From Fructilactobacillus fructivorans (GTDB taxonomy: Bacteria; Bacillota; Bacilli; Lactobacillales; Lactobacillaceae), in contig NZ_AZDS01000001.1 in assembly GCF_001434095.1 (NCBI RefSeq), positions 310,001-374,000 on the forward strand: a stretch of DNA of 64,000 nt. Reading direction: 5' to 3'. The notes under the pieces were generated by a model. That model saw only the letters and a program-made list of their open reading frames with translations, had not been told where the DNA came from and did no database searches. The position numbers and the translations under genes were made by a program. Below are positions 26,195 to 34,404 of this stretch, piece after piece. Position 1 is the stretch's first letter, and every line of letters begins with the position of its first letter.

Positions 26195-26670
26195 TGATTT
26201 TGCTTCTCCTTAAGTGCCTTACTAACTACCCTAGGAACAAATTTAGATGTATCTCCCCCAAAATGATTAATTTCTTTGACCATTGAGGATGAAATCAATT
26301 CATAATCATGGTTAGCAAACAGCAAAACCGTTTCAATTTGAGGATCTAACATTTGATTCAAGCTGGCAATTTCCTGCTCATTTTCAAAATCTTTTGTATC
26401 ACGAATTCCACGAATCAAAATATTAGCGTGTTCTTGCTTTAAAAAATCAACCGTTAAATTTGAATATATTTTAACCGTTACGTTTGAATAATCAGAAAGA
26501 CAAGCTTCAATCATCCTTTTACGCTCTTGCGGTGTAAATAACCCATTTTTACTAGCATTATCACCAATTGCAACCACAATTTCATCAAAGATCTGTGTAG
26601 CTCGATTAATGATATTCAAATGTCCGTTGGTAATTGGATCAAAACTACCGGGATATATGGCCTTTTTCAT
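26191..26670 (-). CDS. coaD: Phosphopantetheine adenylyltransferase
   Basis: The start at 26670 (MKKAIYPGSF) follows GGTGAATAGT; three upstream codons in frame precede that start and are not counted. The 159-residue nucleotidyltransferase has the TNGHLNI motif (T/HxGH family, about residues 14-20) and the ISSSMVKE signature near residue 125. It transfers AMP from ATP to 4'-phosphopantetheine in coenzyme A synthesis. It is followed, with a four-base overlap, by the SepM-like gene and preceded by rsmD, a conserved order. Confidence 0.97.
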   Translation of the reverse strand: MKKAIYPGSFDPITNGHLNIINRATQIFDEIVVAIGDNASKNGLFTPQERKRMIEACLSDYSNVTVKIYSNLTVDFLKQEHANILIRGIRDTKDFENEQEIASLNQMLDPQIETVLLFANHDYELISSSMVKEINHFGGDTSKFVPRVVSKALKEKQNQ

Positions 26671-26680
26671 ACTATTCACC

Positions 26681-27235
26681 TTAATTCATGATTCGGTAGA
26701 TTGAGATAATCGTCAAACCATAATCCTTCTGTTTAATCAGTCGATAATTTGCAGCATCGTCTGACATGTTGGTCTGATTATCAGTTTCACAGATTACCAT
26801 TCCATTATTGTTCAATAAATGATCTTTAGCGATCTCGTCTAACTGCTTCATCATTTGTTGCTTTTTGTACGGTGGATCTAAGAAAATATAATCAAAAGAT
26901 TGTCCTTCTTTTTTTAGTTTAGTCAAAGCTGACTCCGCATTCATCTTCCATACGGAAAAATCGTTCGGATCAGAAACCATGGCGATGTTTTCTTGGATGG
27001 TCTTATAAGCCGCGTACTGTTTATCGACAAGGATTGCATGGTCCATTCCCCTTGAGACGGCTTCTAAAGAAACCGCTCCCGAGCCAGCGTATAAGTCCAG
27101 AAAATTACCACCATTAAAGTAAGGACCAATCATATTGAATAACGCTTCTCGGACTTTATCAGTTGTCGGTCGCGTTTTATTTCCCGGAACGGGTTTAAGT
27201 TTCCGTCCCCCAAATTTTCCTGAAATTATTCTCAT
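26681..27235 (-). CDS. rsmD: 16S rRNA (guanine966-N2)-methyltransferase RsmD
   Basis: The start at 27235 (MRIISGKFGGRKL) follows AAAGGATC; a longer frame from 27289 overlaps ylbG and lacks a ribosome site. The 184-residue protein has the SAM-binding FLDLYAGSGAVSLEA motif (about residue 45) and the catalytic LDPPY motif (about residue 118). It methylates G966 of 16S rRNA. It overlaps nothing in the chosen reading and sits between ylbG and coaD. Confidence 0.96.
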   Translation of the reverse strand: MRIISGKFGGRKLKPVPGNKTRPTTDKVREALFNMIGPYFNGGNFLDLYAGSGAVSLEAVSRGMDHAILVDKQYAAYKTIQENIAMVSDPNDFSVWKMNAESALTKLKKEGQSFDYIFLDPPYKKQQMMKQLDEIAKDHLLNNNGMVICETDNQTNMSDDAANYRLIKQKDYGLTIISIYRIMN

Positions 27236-27245
27236 TTTTGATCCT

Positions 27246-27509
27246 TTATTCTTCAGTATCGTTCTCAGCGTTAACTTCGCCAAAATCAATTGCTAAGTCA
27301 ACCGTTGGAGAAACATCTACTTTTTTTACAAATCTTAGTTTATTAATTTCTTGAATCGTCGTATCCAGTTCCTTATTATCAACAAAAATAATAACATAAT
27401 GCATTTTCTTAGATACAAATTGAATATCACCAAATTTTTTTAAGTTCTTAACCTGGCGAATCGAATATGTCGAAACAATTAATTCCGTTCGATCAGTTAA
27501 TTTAGTCAT
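27246..27509 (-). CDS. ylbG: YlbG family protein (DUF2129)
   Basis: The 87-residue protein matches the small, conserved, uncharacterised YlbG/DUF2129 family by its length, the KxLxxxGDIxYVSKKxxYxxxYV-like central pattern (KKFGDIQFVSKKMHYVIIFV) and its position directly before rsmD-coaD. It is soluble and has no catalytic motif. Its C-terminus is acidic. Confidence 0.88.
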   Translation of the reverse strand: MTKLTDRTELIVSTYSIRQVKNLKKFGDIQFVSKKMHYVIIFVDNKELDTTIQEINKLRFVKKVDVSPTVDLAIDFGEVNAENDTEE

Positions 27510-27518
27510 AGTCTCACC

Positions 27519-28688
27519 TTACTTAGCTTTTTTATTACGTTCCTTTTTCTCAATCCTACTAATGTGAAGAACTAATCCAAGACAAATGGTTAAAGCAATA
27601 ATACTCGAACCACCGTAACTAATGAATGGCAGGGCAACCCCAGTTAATGGGATCATACCAATCGCACCACCAGTATTAAATAATGTCTGAATAAAAATAT
27701 AGGCAGCCGTTCCGTAACAAATCGTACTATAAAAAGTATCGTTAGTTCGACTTCCCACTGCAATAATCCTTAGAATTAAATACAGGAGCAATCCTAAAAC
27801 AACTAAAATGCCAACAATTCCAAGCTCTTCACCGATAACTGCAATTATAAAATCAGTATTGGGTTCTGACAAGTAACCTATCTTTTGGATTCCATTCCCA
27901 ATTCCAACTCCAAACCAGCCACCATTACTAATGGCATAATACGAATTTACTAACTGATGGCCAGAAGTTTGAATGTACTTGAATGGATCAGAGAAACTGA
28001 TAATTCTTTGCATTTGATAACTGTGCATGTGAGATATTATACCCTCAAAAGGTTTGATCCATAGTCTAAATCCTACAAATAGGGCTCCAATCCCAACAAT
28101 CCAAATCCTTGCAGATTTAAAGTTACTTCCGGCAGCTAAAATCATCATCAAAATGATAAATAAATTAATTGCAAACCCACCAGTATCAGGTTGGAAAAGA
28201 ATTAATAGGAGCATAAAAATTGGAATAAGACTAGGTCTAGCTACTGTTATAAATTCTTTGGGTAACCCATCATTTTCAAAGAATGGTTTTTCGTATGCTA
28301 AGACATTTGCGTAATACAAAATGAATAATGGTTTACAAAACTCGGCTGGCTGAATGTGGACTGGACCAAGTATAATCCATCCAGCAGCACCATTAGTAGT
28401 GGCACCAAAAAACATTAGAAATATTAAAGCAAAGACCATTATAACCATTAATATGATATAAAACTTTAAGTTCCCCTCAAATGCCTTACTTCTTAGAACA
28501 GAAAAAAATATGAGAACACAAAAACCAACTACCACAAATACAATTTGCAGAACTAAATAACGAAAAGCCATATCTGTATGGGCACTTAAGCCCTCACTTG
28601 ATGAAAATACCATTACAATTCCAATCATACTTAGTAGTAAATAGGGAACCATAATATACCAATCTAACTGTTTTAAGTATTTAATCAT
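27519..28688 (-). CDS. ftsW: SEDS peptidoglycan glycosyltransferase FtsW
   Basis: The start at 28688 (MIKYLKQLDW) has GGAG six bases upstream; the open frame runs back to 28775 without such a site. The 389-residue protein has ten or so membrane segments and SEDS-family motifs: the lipid-facing GPVHIQPAEFCK stretch and the late PLTGVALPFISYGGSS motif. FtsW polymerises septal glycan with its partner PBP2x, encoded in the dcw cluster of this window. RodA is the alternative; the location near ylbG and the C-terminal motif favour FtsW. Confidence 0.88.
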   Translation of the reverse strand: MIKYLKQLDWYIMVPYLLLSMIGIVMVFSSSEGLSAHTDMAFRYLVLQIVFVVVGFCVLIFFSVLRSKAFEGNLKFYIILMVIMVFALIFLMFFGATTNGAAGWIILGPVHIQPAEFCKPLFILYYANVLAYEKPFFENDGLPKEFITVARPSLIPIFMLLLILFQPDTGGFAINLFIILMMILAAGSNFKSARIWIVGIGALFVGFRLWIKPFEGIISHMHSYQMQRIISFSDPFKYIQTSGHQLVNSYYAISNGGWFGVGIGNGIQKIGYLSEPNTDFIIAVIGEELGIVGILVVLGLLLYLILRIIAVGSRTNDTFYSTICYGTAAYIFIQTLFNTGGAIGMIPLTGVALPFISYGGSSIIALTICLGLVLHISRIEKKERNKKAK

Positions 28689-28753
28689 ATTAATCTCCAA
28701 CTCATTATGTAAAATCCACGAACTAATAACATTCATTATACTAGTATTAACAA

Positions 28754-28790
28754 ATAAAAAAAGACTATTTAACATCGTTAAATAGTCTTA
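28754..28790 (-). terminator. Terminator of typA
   Basis: AAGACTATTTAAC (28761-28773) and GTTAAATAGTCTT (28777-28789) form a perfect 13-bp stem, followed by a T-run on the minus strand. Confidence 0.9.
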
Positions 28791-28801
28791 GTTATTTCTA
28801 A

Positions 28802-30637
28802 TTAATTGTGACGACGCTTCTTAGCAGCTTTCTCACGTTCATTAGTATTTAAGATTCGTTTTCTCAATCTAATGTGATTTGGAGTAACCTCACAAAGTTC
28901 ATCGTCATTTAAGAATTCAAGTGATTCTTCAAGAGTCATATGAACAGGTTCTTTGACCTTAGCAATATCTTCAGATCCAGCAGCACGAACATTCGTCTGG
29001 TTACGACCACGGGTAATATTAACCGAGATATCATTATCTCTAGCATTTTCACCAACAATCATACCTTCATAAACCTCAGTACCTGGATCAGTGAAGATCT
29101 TACCACGATCCTGAACAGCCATGATTGCATAAGTAGTAACTTTACCTGGATTAATTGAAACCAAGGTTCCGTTACGACGACCAGGGTTCCAGTTCTTAAT
29201 CGCAGGAAGATACTTACTGAATGAATGGTTCATAATTCCATATCCACGGGTTAATGATAAGAATTGAGTACTGTAACCAATTAAACCACGTGAAGGAACC
29301 AAGAATGTCATTCGAACTTGACCGTTTCCAACGTTCTCCATGTTCTTCATTTCACCCTTACGTTGTGACAAGGTATCAATGATTGAACCAGAGTATTCTT
29401 CAGGGGTATCGATCTGAACGGATTCAAATGGTTCACACTTAACACCATCAACATCCTTATAGATAACCTCAGGACGAGAAACTTGAAGTTCATAACCCTC
29501 TCGACGTAAAGTCTCAATCAAGATCGACAAATGAAGTTCACCACGTCCAGAAACAACCCAAGCACCAGGATCGTCCGTATCTTCAACTCGAAGAGAAACA
29601 TCAGTATGAAGTTCCTTCTTTAGACGATCACCTAACTGACGTGCAGTAAGGTATTTACCATCTTTCCCAACAAATGGTGAGGTGTTCGTACCGAAGGTCA
29701 TTCTAAGAGTTGGTTCATCAATTCTTAAGACTGGTAGTGGCTCTTGCTTATCAGGACTAACAACGGTTTCACCAACATTAATGTCTTCCATTCCGGAAAC
29801 CGCAATCAAATCCCCAGCTTTAGCTTCATTAATTTCAACCTTTTGAAGGCCAATGAAACCCATTAACTTAGTAACACGGAATTTTTGGGTACTACCATCA
29901 AGTTTCATCAAAACAACGTTATCTCCGACTTTAATCTTGCCTCGGAAAACACGGCCAATTCCAATTCGACCAACAAAATCATTGTAATCAAGCATGGCAA
30001 CTTGGAATTGTAATGGGTCATCTGAGTTATCAATTGGTGACGGAATGTTCTTAATAATGGTGTCAAAAACAGGCTTCATAGTGTGTTCCTGCTTTGAAAC
30101 ATCAGGATCATAACTTGAAGTTCCGTTCATAGCTGATGCATAAACAACTGGAAATTCAAGTTGCTCTTCATCGGCACCTAATTCAATAAATAAGTCAAGA
30201 ACTTCATCAACAACAGCTTCAGGTCTAGCACCTGGCTTATCAACCTTGTTAATTACAACAATGGGAGTCAAATGTTGTTCCAAAGCTTTCTTTAAAACAA
30301 AACGAGTCTGTGGCATAGTTCCTTCAGCAGCATCAACCACTAGAAGAACCCCATCAACCATTCGCATGATACGCTCAACTTCACCACCAAAGTCAGCATG
30401 TCCAGGAGTATCTAAAATGTTAATCTGCTTATCACCGTACTTAACGGCAGTATTCTTTGAAAGAATAGTGATTCCACGTTCACGTTCGATCGCGTTAGAA
30501 TCAAGCGCCCGGTCTTGAATCTCAGTATGATCATTCAAAGTATCAGATTGCTTCAATAACTCATTAACCAAGGTAGTCTTACCGTGATCGACATGGGCAA
30601 TAATTGCAATGTTTCTAATATCGTCTCTTGTTTTCAA
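28802..30637 (-). CDS. typA: Ribosome-associated GTPase TypA/BipA
   Basis: The start is put at the TTG at 30637 (reading [16 protein letters not shown]) because GGAGG lies eight bases upstream, inside the longer frame that begins at 30667. The 611-residue translational GTPase has P-loop [19 protein letters not shown] and NKVDKP motifs, then EF-G-like domains II, III and V and the BipA-specific C-terminal domain. It helps 50S assembly and growth at low temperature. It forms its own unit with a terminator behind it. Confidence 0.96.
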   Translation of the reverse strand: MKTRDDIRNIAIIAHVDHGKTTLVNELLKQSDTLNDHTEIQDRALDSNAIERERGITILSKNTAVKYGDKQINILDTPGHADFGGEVERIMRMVDGVLLVVDAAEGTMPQTRFVLKKALEQHLTPIVVINKVDKPGARPEAVVDEVLDLFIELGADEEQLEFPVVYASAMNGTSSYDPDVSKQEHTMKPVFDTIIKNIPSPIDNSDDPLQFQVAMLDYNDFVGRIGIGRVFRGKIKVGDNVVLMKLDGSTQKFRVTKLMGFIGLQKVEINEAKAGDLIAVSGMEDINVGETVVSPDKQEPLPVLRIDEPTLRMTFGTNTSPFVGKDGKYLTARQLGDRLKKELHTDVSLRVEDTDDPGAWVVSGRGELHLSILIETLRREGYELQVSRPEVIYKDVDGVKCEPFESVQIDTPEEYSGSIIDTLSQRKGEMKNMENVGNGQVRMTFLVPSRGLIGYSTQFLSLTRGYGIMNHSFSKYLPAIKNWNPGRRNGTLVSINPGKVTTYAIMAVQDRGKIFTDPGTEVYEGMIVGENARDNDISVNITRGRNQTNVRAAGSEDIAKVKEPVHMTLEESLEFLNDDELCEVTPNHIRLRKRILNTNEREKAAKKRRHN

Positions 30638-30708
30638 AAATGTTTCCTCCTCAAAAAAGCAATTCAAAAATTTGCAATTTGATAAGTTAAAGAACTCAAC
30701 TTCGATAA

Positions 30709-30737
30709 AAAAGCTGTGAGTTAATCACAGCTTTTAA
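30709..30737 (-). terminator. Terminator of the inositol-phosphatase operon
   Basis: AAAAGCTGTGA (30709-30719) and TCACAGCTTTT (30725-30735) form an 11-bp stem with a five-base loop ending in a T-run on the minus strand. Confidence 0.88.
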
Positions 30738-31448
30738 TTAACGCTTCGTCGAAATTTTCAGAATATCTTTTTGCGCCTTTTTTGTCGCTAACAAAACTGT
30801 ATTTGATGATAGCATATCGATGGGCTTCCCGTCAATAGTAGACACTGTCATTCCAAGTGTCTCAGCCAACACACGTCCAGCAGCAATATCCCAGGGTCTT
30901 AAATGAGAAATATAGCCAATCGTTTTCCCACTAATGGCAGCCGCAATTTCAATCCCAGCACTTCCATAAATTCGATAACCAGAACTTGCCTCCGCAATTT
31001 CTTGCATATGATGAACATCCCGAATAATTAGGGGTCCACTCATACCAATCAGACCGTCTTCCAGCGAATTGTTTGCTGGCGGATTCATAGATTCAGAATT
31101 AACGTAAATCCCAATATCAGGACCACCATGATATAGTTTGTCATTTATTACATCATAAATAAATCCCAGGGTTGGTACTCCATCAACATAGTACGCAATC
31201 ATCATGGCAAAATGATCCCGCTGTTTTACAAAGTTCATCGTTCCGTCAATAGGGTCGACAATCCAAACCTGACCATCTAAACTATCAATCTTATCGCCTA
31301 AGCCTTCTTCGCCTAGAACTTTACTCCCAGGTTCTAAAGCTCTCAATTGCTTTACAAAAAACTTCTCATTATCTTTGTCAATGTTAGTAACTAAATCTTT
31401 CCGACCTGTTTTTTCATTTACATCCAAATGACCATTAAGCCTTTCCAT
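30738..31448 (-). CDS. Inositol monophosphatase family protein, 5' end disturbed
   Basis: The protein has the IMPase motifs GEEGLGD (metal-binding Glu pair), DPIDGTMNF and RPWDIAAG near the C-terminus, so a Mg2+-dependent sugar/inositol phosphatase (YktC/SuhB group) is expected. The first ATG in frame is at 31448, but the frame is open upstream and codes for a typical N-terminal helix (VDNLKRIDHDVCQILTTARAFV) with no ATG, GTG or TTG. The natural start is probably the ATG at 31529-31531 that overlaps the stop of the upstream gene (ATGA), one base out of frame. One added base after that ATG would restore a gene of about 264 residues, the family norm. Confidence 0.85.
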   Translation of the reverse strand: MERLNGHLDVNEKTGRKDLVTNIDKDNEKFFVKQLRALEPGSKVLGEEGLGDKIDSLDGQVWIVDPIDGTMNFVKQRDHFAMMIAYYVDGVPTLGFIYDVINDKLYHGGPDIGIYVNSESMNPPANNSLEDGLIGMSGPLIIRDVHHMQEIAEASSGYRIYGSAGIEIAAAISGKTIGYISHLRPWDIAAGRVLAETLGMTVSTIDGKPIDMLSSNTVLLATKKAQKDILKISTKR

Positions 31449-31527
31449 AACAAACGCACGTGCGGTAGTTAAAATCTGGCAGACGTCATGATCAATTCTT
31501 TTTAAATTATCTACTGTTGTGATGGAA

Positions 31528-31824
31528 TCATCCCTTTCGTTTGATGGTTTTCATACCTGGATTGTCTCTCGCTAATTTCATAACGTGATATACATCCAAC
31601 TCTGATTGCTTCTCAAAATCTCTCTGTAAATTGTTCTGTTCCACTTTAGCAGGATTAATCTCACAGAATCGATGATAACTGTCCATTAGATTCTTTCGAC
31701 TAACTCCACTTTTATTATAAGCCATTTCAATATTTTCAAAGAAATGACACACATCAATTAACTCTTTTCGACTCCAATCATCCACAATTGGATAAGAATA
31801 ACTTTCATTAGTTTTTTGAGGCAT
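31528..31824 (-). CDS. UPF0223 family protein (YktA-like)
   Basis: The start at 31824 (MPQKTNESYSYP) has GGAGG five bases upstream; a further ATG at 31836 lacks one. The 98-residue product matches the small UPF0223 family: YSYPxxxDWSxxExxxVxxFFxxxExAY-like N-terminus and the C-terminal KxARDNxGMKTIKRK-like pattern. The function is unknown. Its ribosome site and first codons overlap the end of the upstream LDH-like gene by 17 bases, and its TGA overlaps the probable natural start of the downstream phosphatase gene. In Bacillus the homologue also lies beside an IMPase-family gene. Confidence 0.87.
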   Translation of the reverse strand: MPQKTNESYSYPIVDDWSRKELIDVCHFFENIEMAYNKSGVSRKNLMDSYHRFCEINPAKVEQNNLQRDFEKQSELDVYHVMKLARDNPGMKTIKRKG

Positions 31825-32740
31825 CTTTTCCTCCATTAATCACAGCCGTGATAATTTCATTGGCCCAACCTAAATCTTGATTTAATTTCTTCTGTTCATC
31901 TTCTGATAGTTGTAATCGGATCGCTTGCGCAGCTCCATTACGATTAATTAATTTTGGGCTCATATCTAATTTTAGTTCGTCTTTTTCTTTATCAACACTC
32001 ACAACTGAACAAATTAATGATTGGCCTTCATACATTGATATTAGTAACCTAATTAACGCTTTACTCTGAATCATTTGATTAGTCACAACATCTGGATCAT
32101 CAATCACCTGCTGAACTTGACCAATAATATCACTACTATAATTATTACTATCATCAGCTAAATAAGAAAGTAAGGTAGCAGGACCGATATAAACCCGACT
32201 CCACGCAACTAGATTATTGGTATTGAGTCCCAGCACATTGACATTGATATCATCAGCACTCACATCAAAATTCCTTAATAATTCGCTCTTCAAAAGCATT
32301 TCTTGTGGCAGCGTTCCCACTCCAATAATATTTTGGTTATCGAGCCCAGAAAAGCCTGCCGCAAAGTATGCAAAAATTTCATCGTGTGGAGCATTAATTA
32401 TTATTTTCCCACGAAAACCGTTTGAAACACAATCATTGATCACGTCACGTAAATTATCAATTTCTGGCCTCATATCCTCAGCAATTTGATTGGCATCGGT
32501 TAATTTTGGATTGTAAAATTCGATATCTGGTAAATACAATAACGCATCAAAATTGTTTAATTCAGGCTTATCTGCGATTTGAATTGATAGGTTATGACAC
32601 ATTTTGCTGGATAATACGGCTGATCGAATCTGTTCATTATCATCAACTCGAATAGTAACCGGAAAGTCGCAAACAATTAGCGCTTTTAAAAGAGCTAAGA
32701 TCCTGTCTATGCTTCCCTTAATTAATAACTTTGGTTGCAT
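31808..32740 (-). CDS. Lactate/malate dehydrogenase-fold protein lacking catalytic residues
   Basis: The start at 32740 (MQPKLLIKGS) follows GGAGGAATTAGA, giving 310 residues, the normal L-LDH length. Several blocks align with L-LDH: NAPHDEIFAYFAAGFSG (LDH NPVDILTY region), GVGTLPQEMLLK (LDH GTSLDSARFR), VLGLNTNNLVAWSRVYIGP (LDH GEHGDS..VWS) and NRNGAAQAIRLQLSEDEQ near the end. The catalytic Asp168, Arg171 and His195 of LDH are replaced by Gln, Leu and Asn, and the Gly-rich NAD loop is degraded (IKGSIDRIL). It is intact and has its own promoter, so it is not a decayed pseudogene but probably a pseudoenzyme. Its role is unknown; it heads the operon with UPF0223 and IMPase-family genes. Confidence 0.72.
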   Translation of the reverse strand: MQPKLLIKGSIDRILALLKALIVCDFPVTIRVDDNEQIRSAVLSSKMCHNLSIQIADKPELNNFDALLYLPDIEFYNPKLTDANQIAEDMRPEIDNLRDVINDCVSNGFRGKIIINAPHDEIFAYFAAGFSGLDNQNIIGVGTLPQEMLLKSELLRNFDVSADDINVNVLGLNTNNLVAWSRVYIGPATLLSYLADDSNNYSSDIIGQVQQVIDDPDVVTNQMIQSKALIRLLISMYEGQSLICSVVSVDKEKDELKLDMSPKLINRNGAAQAIRLQLSEDEQKKLNQDLGWANEIITAVINGGKDASKN

Positions 32741-32806
32741 TCTAATTCCTCCACTCATTCTAAAGAATTTATTAATTTTTTTCTTGTTAATAAAGTACCA
32801 TTTCAA

Positions 32807-32835
32807 ATTCTATTTTGCACACATGAATAATACAA
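32807..32835 (-). promoter_or_regulatory. Promoter of the LDH-like operon
   Basis: TTGTAT (32830-32835) and TAGAAT (32807-32812) on the minus strand are 17 bp apart, about 67 bp upstream of the start at 32740. Confidence 0.6.
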
Positions 32836-32854
32836 ATGCTTCTATACCATGAAA

Positions 32855-32883
32855 TTCACTGGTTTTAAGTTTTATGATAGAAT
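32855..32883 (+). promoter_or_regulatory. Promoter of def
   Basis: TTCACT (32855-32860) and TAGAAT (32878-32883) are 17 bp apart, about 40 bp upstream of the def start. Confidence 0.6.
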
Positions 32884-32923
32884 AAATTAGTAGTAATTGA
32901 CATGAATTAGGAGGTAAAACGTT

Positions 32924-33484
32924 ATGTACCTAATGAAAGACATAACACGAGAAGGCAATCCGGTCCTTAGAAACCAAACCAAGCCCGTAAAGTTTCCACT
33001 TAGTGATGAAGACCGAGAGCTTGGTGAAAAAATGATGAAATACCTAGAAGTGAGTCAAGACCCAGAACTATGTAAAAAATATCATCTACGAGCTGGCGTT
33101 GGTTTGGCCGCCCCACAAGTCGGCCAATCGAAGTCAATGGCAGCAGTTTTAACCCCACCCGAAGGTGAAGATCAAAAGTCACCATTTAAAGCCATCATGA
33201 TTAATCCGGTAATCATTTCCAATTCCGTTCAACGTGGTGCGTTGACCGAGGGTGAAGGATGCCTCTCGGTTGATCGAGACGTTCCTGGATTTGTTCCCAG
33301 AGCCGATCGAATTACGGTTAAATATCAGGACTTAGAGGGTAAGGAACACAAAATCAGACTGAAGCATTACCCTGCCATTATTGCACAACATGAAATTGAT
33401 CATCTTCATGGGATGCTATTTTATGATCACATCAATAAAAATGATCCATTTTCAAAAACAGAAGACGAAGTATTTTTTGACTAA
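32924..33484 (+). CDS. def: Peptide deformylase
   Basis: The 186-residue protein has the three deformylase motifs: GVGLAAPQVG (about 59-68), EGCLSVD (metal ligand Cys, about 108-114) and QHEIDHLHG (His ligands and catalytic Glu, about 156-164). The length and the insert between motifs 1 and 2 fit the type 2 enzymes of Gram-positive bacteria. It removes the formyl group from nascent proteins. GGAGG precedes the ATG. It has its own promoter and terminator. Confidence 0.97.
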   Translation: MYLMKDITREGNPVLRNQTKPVKFPLSDEDRELGEKMMKYLEVSQDPELCKKYHLRAGVGLAAPQVGQSKSMAAVLTPPEGEDQKSPFKAIMINPVIISNSVQRGALTEGEGCLSVDRDVPGFVPRADRITVKYQDLEGKEHKIRLKHYPAIIAQHEIDHLHGMLFYDHINKNDPFSKTEDEVFFD

Positions 33485-33504
33485 TGAACTTGATTTTATT
33501 TCGA

Positions 33505-33538
33505 ACGGGAAACGTTCTTACGTTTCCCTTTCTTTTTC
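33505..33538 (+). terminator. Terminator of def, overlapping the convergent gene
   Basis: GGGAAACGT (33507-33515) and ACGTTTCCC (33520-33528) form a nine-bp stem with a TCTT loop, followed by a T-rich run. It lies across the last codons of the convergent gene that ends at 33518. Confidence 0.85.
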
Positions 33539-34012
33539 ATTTAATTTATCAATGTCACTCAAATATTCATGCGTAGCCGGATTAACCACATTAGCAACAT
33601 CAAATATCAATACCCGTTTGTTTAGCCAACAATCAGTTACAATTAAAGTTTTCTTTTCATGGGCATCCACGAAACCATCAGGAACGGCATACTCAGCTAA
33701 TTTTTGGTTCAGCAAAGATCGTAATAAATCGGCATCCTCATACCCGTCTTTAACCACACAACGGTACTCAAAAACCATTACGCCCCTTCCCCAAAAATCT
33801 GATAGAACCTGAGAACCGACGTAACTTTGAATAATTTCTCGTTGATCTTCAACTTCAAAGTATTTGACTACCTTATAAATTTCAGCATCAACTTCATGTT
33901 TCATTTTTAATTGATACCTTCGCGTTGGTAGAGTAACAAAAAAATAGTGGAGACAATTATAGATTAGAAAAGCCACTACTACCCCAACGACTAGCTCTAA
34001 AAATATTTTCAA
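33518..34012 (-). CDS. Uncharacterised single-pass membrane protein (164 aa)
   Basis: Residues about 5-27 form one hydrophobic N-terminal segment (FLELVVGVVVAFLIYNCLHYFF), followed by a basic stretch (TRRYQLKMK) and a soluble domain of about 125 residues with mixed alpha/beta character. The positive residues after the segment suggest that the domain is cytoplasmic. No family is recognised and no catalytic motif is visible. GGAGAAG precedes the ATG. It is convergent with def and divergent from rpoY, and is transcribed alone; inverted repeats lie in its upstream region. Confidence 0.7.
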   Translation of the reverse strand: MKIFLELVVGVVVAFLIYNCLHYFFVTLPTRRYQLKMKHEVDAEIYKVVKYFEVEDQREIIQSYVGSQVLSDFWGRGVMVFEYRCVVKDGYEDADLLRSLLNQKLAEYAVPDGFVDAHEKKTLIVTDCWLNKRVLIFDVANVVNPATHEYLSDIDKLNEKERET

Positions 34013-34055
34013 TTTTCTTCTCCAATTAATCCAATTTATAGTTTTATTTTAACAT

Positions 34056-34083
34056 GAATCATGTTTGTCGATTCACATGATTC
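34056..34083. repeat. Inverted repeat between the membrane-protein gene and rpoY
   Basis: GAATCATGT (34056-34064) and ACATGATTC (34075-34083) are perfect nine-base inverted arms around ten bases. A third related half-site lies just left (AACATGA, 34051-34057). There is no T-run on either side, so a regulatory site or leader hairpin is more likely than a terminator. Confidence 0.45.
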
Positions 34084-34186
34084 TATACTTATTTGTCATA
34101 ATATGCTAAATTGTGGTCAATTGTTGCGTTATTGCAACCTAATGTACGAAAAAGAACATTAAATCATCAAAAAAGGAGTAATTATA

Positions 34187-34402
34187 TTGATTTATAAAGT
34201 TTTGTATCAAGACGAAAATAATTCTAACCCTAAACGTGAAGCAACTAAAACCCTTTATTTAGAGGCAAAAACGGTCGCTGATGTTAGAACTATGCTGGAA
34301 AAACACACGAAACACAACATCGAATTCATTGAACCGCTTGAAGGGAAGCACCTTGAATTTGAAGAAAATGATCCCGGATTTAAAATTACGGAGTTTAAAT
34401 AG
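34187..34402 (+). CDS. rpoY: RNA polymerase epsilon subunit
   Basis: The 71-residue acidic protein matches the Firmicutes epsilon subunit (formerly DUF1447): MIYKVLYQxxxxxxPxREATKTLYLEA at the N-terminus and an FEENDPGFKITEF-like end. It binds the RNA polymerase core near the jaw. The start is a TTG at 34187, with AAAAGGAG nine bases upstream. It precedes rnjA by two bases, the standard Bacilli pairing. Confidence 0.93.
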   Translation: MIYKVLYQDENNSNPKREATKTLYLEAKTVADVRTMLEKHTKHNIEFIEPLEGKHLEFEENDPGFKITEFK

Positions 34403-34404
34403 TT

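Noticed and set aside
31808-32740. Annotation as a functional L-lactate dehydrogenase
   Set aside because: The positions of the catalytic Asp, Arg and His and the NAD-binding glycines are not conserved, so the enzyme name would mislead.
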